NCBI GenBank assembly: GCA_020433785.1
Contig: JAGRCC010000059.1
Location: 1-8,209, forward strand
Origin: Anaerolineae bacterium
Lineage (GTDB): Bacteria > Chloroflexota > Anaerolineae > 4572-78 > J111
Length of the DNA: 8,209 bases
Reading direction: 5' to 3'
Of the stretch, positions 6,501 to 8,209 are shown in pieces. The notes under the pieces were generated by a model, which did not search any database, was not told the DNA's origin, and saw only the letters and a program-made list of their open reading frames with translations. Every line of letters starts with the position of its first letter. Position 1 is the first letter of the stretch. A program made the position numbers and the translations under genes.

Positions 6501-8209
6501 CAGGCTCGATATCGGCGTCAGGTGTTTCGATTTCGACGGCGCTGCGGAGACCGGTGAGCCAGTCGGGCATGTCGCTGTCCTCGTCGACATCGGGCAGGTC
6601 GTCCAACCAGGAACCGGCTTCGGTTTCATCTGTGTCTGTTTGCAGCGGTTCGGTATCGGCTATTTCGACCAGATCGGCCAGCCAGCCCGGCATCTCAAGA
6701 TTGACATCGGTATCTGAAATGCCCGAAGCCGCAGGAGTAGGTTCATCGGAAAACCAAAGCGATAAATCAACTTCATCGTCCTCATCTTCGGTTTCGTCCT
6801 CATCGGAGCGTTCGTCGGCCAGAGAGAACGTTTCAGAATCAGGGATTTGAAGGGGTGGTAAGTCGAATTCGTTGTCGGTTTCGGGTGTCTCGATAGCGTC
6901 GGCGGTGGGGAGTTCGGCCAGCCAGTCAGTTTGCTCCGGCTCCTCAGCAGCAGGCGTTTCGATTTCGGCCGCAGTAGGTAGGTCAGAAAGCCAGTCGGGC
7001 AGATCTTCATCGGACGGTTCGGTATCAGGTTGGTCGGCCAGCCAGTCGGGTAAGTCTTCGTCATCGTCGGAAGGTTCAGCGATTGGTTCAGGGGCATCGG
7101 CGACAGGTTGGTCGGCGAGCCAGTCGGGAAGATCAGGCTCACCATCGGTTTCGGGTGGTTCGATGGCCGAGGCGGTGCGGAGTTCGGCTAGCCAGCCAGG
7201 TTGCTCCGGCTCCACGGCGGCAGGCGTTTCGATTGCGGCGGCGGTGGGTGACTCAGCGAGCCAGTCAGGCAAGTCTTCCTCTTCGTCGGAGAGTTCGGCG
7301 ATAGGTTGGTCGGCTAGCGAGTCGGGTAATGCTTCATCTTCGTCAGAGAGTTCGGCGACAGGTTGGTCGGCGAGCCAGTCGGGAAGATCAGGCTCTCCGT
7401 CAGTTTCGGCCGTATCGATTACCGAGGCGGTGCGGAGTTCGGATAGCCAGCCAGGTTGCTCCGGCTCCACGGCGGCAGGCGTTTCGATTGCGGCGGCGGT
7501 GGGTGACTCAGCGAGCCAGTCAGGCAAGTCTTCCTCTTCGTCGGAGAGTTCGGCAATTGGTTCAGGGGCATCGGCGACAGGTTGGTCGGCCAGCCAGTCG
7601 GGTAGATCTTCATCTTCGTCGGAGGGTTCGACCGTTGGCTCAGGGGCATCGGCGACAAGTTGGTCAGCGAGCCAGTCGGGAAGATCAGGCTCACCGTCGG
7701 TTTCGGGTGGTTCGATGGCCGAGGCGGTGCGGAGTTCGGCTAGCCAGCCAGGTTGCTCCGGCTCCACGGCGGCAGGCGTTTCGATTTCGGCGGTGGTGGG
7801 TGACTCAGCGAGCCAGTCAGGCAAGTCTGCCTCTTCGTCGGAGAGTTCGGCGATAGGTTGGTCAGCTGGCCAATCAGGTAGATCCGGTTCGCTGTCGGGT
7901 TCAGATGTTACGATTGCCTCGGCTGTGGGGAGTCCAGCTAGCCAGTCAGGCTGCTCCGGCTCCTCGGCAGCAGTGGGTAAATCAGAGAGCCAGTCAGGCA
8001 GATTTTCGTCTTCGTCGGAGGGTTCGACCGTTGGCTCAGGGGCTTCAGCATCAGATTGATCGGCGAGCCAGTCGGGCAGGTCCTCGTTTTCGTCGATAGG
8101 TTCGGTACCAGGTTGGTCGGCCAGCCAGTCGGGTAGATCTGGTTCGCTATCGGTTTCGGGTGTTTCGATTTCGGCATCGGTGGAGAGTCCGGCCAGCCAG
8201 TCAGGCTGC
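3577..8209 (-). CDS. Giant acidic PDWL-repeat membrane protein, 5' end outside window
   Basis: The reading frame stays open from the window edge to a TAA at 3579-3577, giving 1543 complete visible residues (numbered here from the codon at 8208-8206). A TTG at 7824 could be taken as a start, but it is the Leu of an ordinary repeat and the repeats continue upstream without a stop, so the true start lies beyond 8209. Residues 1 to about 1134 hold roughly 40 copies of a short motif, [LMQ]-P-[DG]-W-L-[AS]-[DEG], separated by Asp/Glu/Pro/Thr/Ser/Ala-rich spacers. A proline-rich linker follows, then a basic flank (S-R-R) and a transmembrane helix (about 1218-1235). Next come an alpha/beta-looking domain of about 245 residues, a second helix (about 1483-1500) and a 43-residue Pro/Glu/Lys tail. 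The positive-inside rule suggests the repeats and tail are cytoplasmic and the domain is outside. The visible protein contains no Cys. I do not recognise the function. The acidic W-L array is probably disordered and may act as a multivalent binding platform, which is inference. Confidence 0.88.
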   Translation of the reverse strand, partial: QPDWLAGLSTDAEIETPETDSEPDLPDWLADQPGTEPIDENEDLPDWLADQSDAEAPEPTVEPSDEDENLPDWLSDLPTAAEEPEQPDWLAGLPTAEAIVTSEPDSEPDLPDWPADQPIAELSDEEADLPDWLAESPTTAEIETPAAVEPEQPGWLAELRTASAIEPPETDGEPDLPDWLADQLVADAPEPTVEPSDEDEDLPDWLADQPVADAPEPIAELSDEEEDLPDWLAESPTAAAIETPAAVEPEQPGWLSELRTASVIDTAETDGEPDLPDWLADQPVAELSDEDEALPDSLADQPIAELSDEEEDLPDWLAESPTAAAIETPAAVEPEQPGWLAELRTASAIEPPETDGEPDLPDWLADQPVADAPEPIAEPSDDDEDLPDWLADQPDTEPSDEDLPDWLSDLPTAAEIETPAAEEPEQTDWLAELPTADAIETPETDNEFDLPPLQIPDSETFSLADERSDEDETEDEDDEVDLSLWFSDEPTPAASGISDTDVNLEMPGWLADLVEIADTEPLQTDTDETEAGSWLDDLPDVDEDSDMPDWLTGLRSAVEIETPDADIEPDLTDWLVDEAAADGPDPETTQPAPDTPAAADDDLDMPDWLADRPAPDTVQPEPSSLEANTADDDLDMPDWLADLPELPEVEQAAQPTDDLAMPTWLSSPLYGDADAEASEPVHSISETTPQDQPEAANDDVPIWLAVLRETKGQDVDPNKLRYDYEASDQATPVASDSPPDDSRLVAASLTTHTHHTQPPTDADTLPEPEPFDADDDLEAPDWLRESHDDTAEPEPSQSDSATFEADTDLDTLAWLTGLSDDADSPVPDTDDDLASPPWLADQPTSDDADNTDLVAPAWLTGLSDDDDSTAAETETDLAMPDWLADQPDSSDTDLEVPDWLADLSDDDDSTAAETETDLALPDWLADQPDDAAEDESPHFVAQSLDNAARMPLWLADEADTEPLEADEAGTAQSESDEVDPETHEPETIQPDIDEIETSLPEPDELEAADETAEDSGQDLIMPDWLFKGSLEELDTPEWLQDLPAIDQAAEETSADWMTDLAESADEDEADLAAMAGAYTTPSERLGLVVPPPEPAPPLPEKSEPLLETPSEEPAALSGAPTESAGNLSGWLDALRTGEKTELEDDDDHPIAETTGMLAGLGGLMPAETLFTPTTKGPADDLDLAAKKFYEIATQPPQPAALPAPLSRRTQFAGRALRAVLLLMFIGLIALPLIPGTQKVVNGTKVPWTEPTDNFSTILDEQRHQLISEQLGIVDVQQPGSVALVSFDYSPATQGEMQPLAQAVLGRLAGQGMRIIAVSLEPEGAPIAQQTIETTLADRNQGDLYGQDMINLGYLPGQVAAVRALATGREFATLTDFTTGEPFGSQAQTDWSNIQTIEQVDLVVTLADNPTSARWWIEQMGTAPNSDQRSLLAATSAVANPFLRPYRQSEQLDGLISGVEGAAAVESVRNNFGPARRMLDSQSLAHLVIIILIAVGTMVGWMPQDAPPPKKEEKLKPDPSSSSEPPQVQPEPLLGDEDEPEAQE
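3580..3584 (-). promoter_or_regulatory. Shine-Dalgarno AGGAG for the GTG-start membrane protein
   Basis: AGGAG lies 8 bases upstream of the GTG at 3571 and overlaps the last codon of the giant gene, whose TAA follows immediately. This site decides the GTG start and implies translational coupling: ribosomes finishing the giant protein arrive at the next start. Confidence 0.8.
3709..4557 (-). other. Two-helix membrane module with an alpha/beta-looking domain between the helices
   Basis: This is the non-repetitive C-terminal part of the giant protein. Helix 1 (4557-4504) runs A-V-L-L-L-M-F-I-G-L-I-A-L-P-L-I-P-G after a basic S-R-R and R-A-L-R flank. Helix 2 (about 3762-3709) runs L-V-I-I-I-L-I-A-V-G-T-M-V-G-W. 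The segment between has a pattern like alternating strands and helices. It includes a hydrophobic strand G-S-V-A-L-V-S-F-D-Y-S-P (4374-4339), a second strand M-R-I-I-A-V-S-L, and a distinctive Y-G-Q-D-M-I-N-L-G-Y-L-P-G (4179-4141). A late strand, V-D-L-V-V-T-L-A-D, is followed by a R-W-W-I-E-Q helix. The order suggests a Rossmann-like or flavodoxin-like fold, but I cannot assign a family. The basic flank before helix 1 predicts the domain is extracytoplasmic. Confidence 0.6.
5432..5626 (-). repeat. Direct repeat pair of 72 bases, 41-codon period
   Basis: Positions 5432-5503 and 5555-5626 match at all but about 4 of 72 bases, offset by 123 bases (41 codons). Each copy encodes a D-D-D-D-S-T-A-A-E-T-E-T-D-L-A stretch leading into P-D-W-L-A-D-Q. 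It is an independent duplication from the larger blocks near 7100-7850. Confidence 0.85.
6284..6410 (-). repeat. Direct repeat pair around D-D-D-L-D-M-P-D-W-L-A-D, 31-codon period
   Basis: A segment of about 34 bases starting at 6284 recurs at 6377, 93 bases (31 codons) away. Both copies encode D-D-D-L-D-M-P-D-W-L-A-D. This is a third, smaller in-frame duplication within the same gene. Confidence 0.75.
7097..7299 (-). repeat. Near-identical 203-base direct repeat, copy 1 of 3
   Basis: This block aligns without gaps to 7352-7554 and 7649-7851. By eye it differs from the third copy at about 6 of 203 positions and from the second at about 10, with most second-copy changes clustered in one short patch. 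The offsets are 255 and 552 bases, both multiples of three, so the duplications preserve the reading frame. Confidence 0.9.
7352..7554 (-). repeat. Near-identical 203-base direct repeat, copy 2 of 3
   Basis: This is the second copy of the block at 7097-7299, offset by 255 bases (85 codons). Differences from copy 1 concentrate around 7396-7422, where the other two copies agree with each other. That pattern would fit local drift in this copy or conversion between the other two. Confidence 0.9.
7649..7851 (-). repeat. Near-identical 203-base direct repeat, copy 3 of 3
   Basis: This is the third copy, 297 bases (99 codons) from the second. The spacer between copies 2 and 3 (94 bases) is 42 bases longer than the spacer between copies 1 and 2 (52 bases), a 14-codon difference. 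Array growth has therefore also inserted or deleted short V-A-D-A-P-E-P type linkers in frame. Confidence 0.9.

Larger units (their letters stand above)
4807..8208 (-). repeat. Array of about 40 P-D-W-L motifs within the giant protein
   Basis: The motif recurs every 14 to 40 residues. Copies near the 5' end are close to identical (L-P-D-W-L-A-D-Q-P). Those nearer the membrane segment are more diverged, for example M-P-T-W-L-S, A-P-A-W-L-T-G, T-P-E-W-L-Q-D and finally L-S-G-W-L-D-A-L at 4830-4807. Two module types alternate in the 5' part. One reads E-P-E-Q-P-[DG]-W-L-A-[EG]-L followed by a T-A-x-x-I-E-T stretch. The other reads E-P-S-D-E-D-E-D-L-P-D-W-L-A-D-Q. At least one copy has lost its Trp (L-P-D-S-L-A-D, about 7320) and one reads W-P instead of W-L (about 7868). 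The gradient from near-identical to diverged copies suggests recent growth at the 5' side. Confidence 0.9.

Noticed and set aside
7083..7856. Other plus-strand frames rich in Arg and Gln (R-Q-V-G-R-R-A-S-R type)
   Set aside because: These are also repeat shadows in another frame. They are too basic and too repetitive to be independent genes and overlap the giant coding region completely.
6872..8059. Long plus-strand open frame of 395 codons, Ser/Gly-rich with S-A-S-Q-S-G-R repeats
   Set aside because: It is the antisense shadow of the P-D-W-L repeats: the repeated codons of the minus-strand gene happen to lack stops on the other strand. Its periodicity exactly mirrors the real gene, and the minus-strand frame runs uninterrupted through it and far beyond.
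4807..8209. CRISPR-like array
   Set aside because: The repeats are coding, in frame, of variable spacing and degenerate, and the spacers are themselves repeated. This is a protein repeat array, not a CRISPR.

Overview
The window is a compact run of four genes, all transcribed on the minus strand and so read from right to left. It appears to be one operon: the gaps between consecutive genes are 5, 3 and 12 bases, which leaves no room for internal promoters or terminators. There is no sign of RNA genes, insertion sequences, integrases or CRISPR. The organism is most likely a Chloroflexota bacterium, perhaps of the Anaerolineae type. That is inferred from acidic proteins full of W-L ('PDWL') motifs and from an orphan glutamate-mutase-L-like ATPase, not from any marker gene.

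Layout in transcription order. (1) Positions 8209 to 3577 encode the last 1543 residues of a giant, very acidic, repetitive membrane protein whose start lies outside the window. About 40 short P-D-W-L motifs are followed by a proline-rich linker, a transmembrane helix, a domain of about 245 residues, a second transmembrane helix and a short charged tail. (2) Positions 3571 to 2900 encode a six-helix integral membrane protein of unknown function, with a GTG start and a good Shine-Dalgarno sequence placed across the end of the previous gene. (3) Positions 2896 to 1175 encode a MutL/GlmL-family ASKHA ATPase with an added C-terminal beta-rich region; no glutamate mutase subunit is nearby. (4) Positions 1162 to 77 encode a protein with beta-barrel/hammerhead-like N-terminal segments and a KOW/SH3-like C-terminus. 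The last 76 bases contain nothing firm.

How the genes may work together is inference. Two membrane proteins coupled to an ASKHA-fold ATPase and a probable soluble partner look like a membrane-associated complex in which nucleotide binding by the MutL-like protein is linked to the envelope. This differs from the textbook role of MutL/GlmL beside a cobalamin-dependent mutase. The giant protein's repeat region is almost free of lysine, and the visible protein has no cysteine. It also carries three near-identical 203-base blocks, showing that the array is expanding by in-frame duplication.
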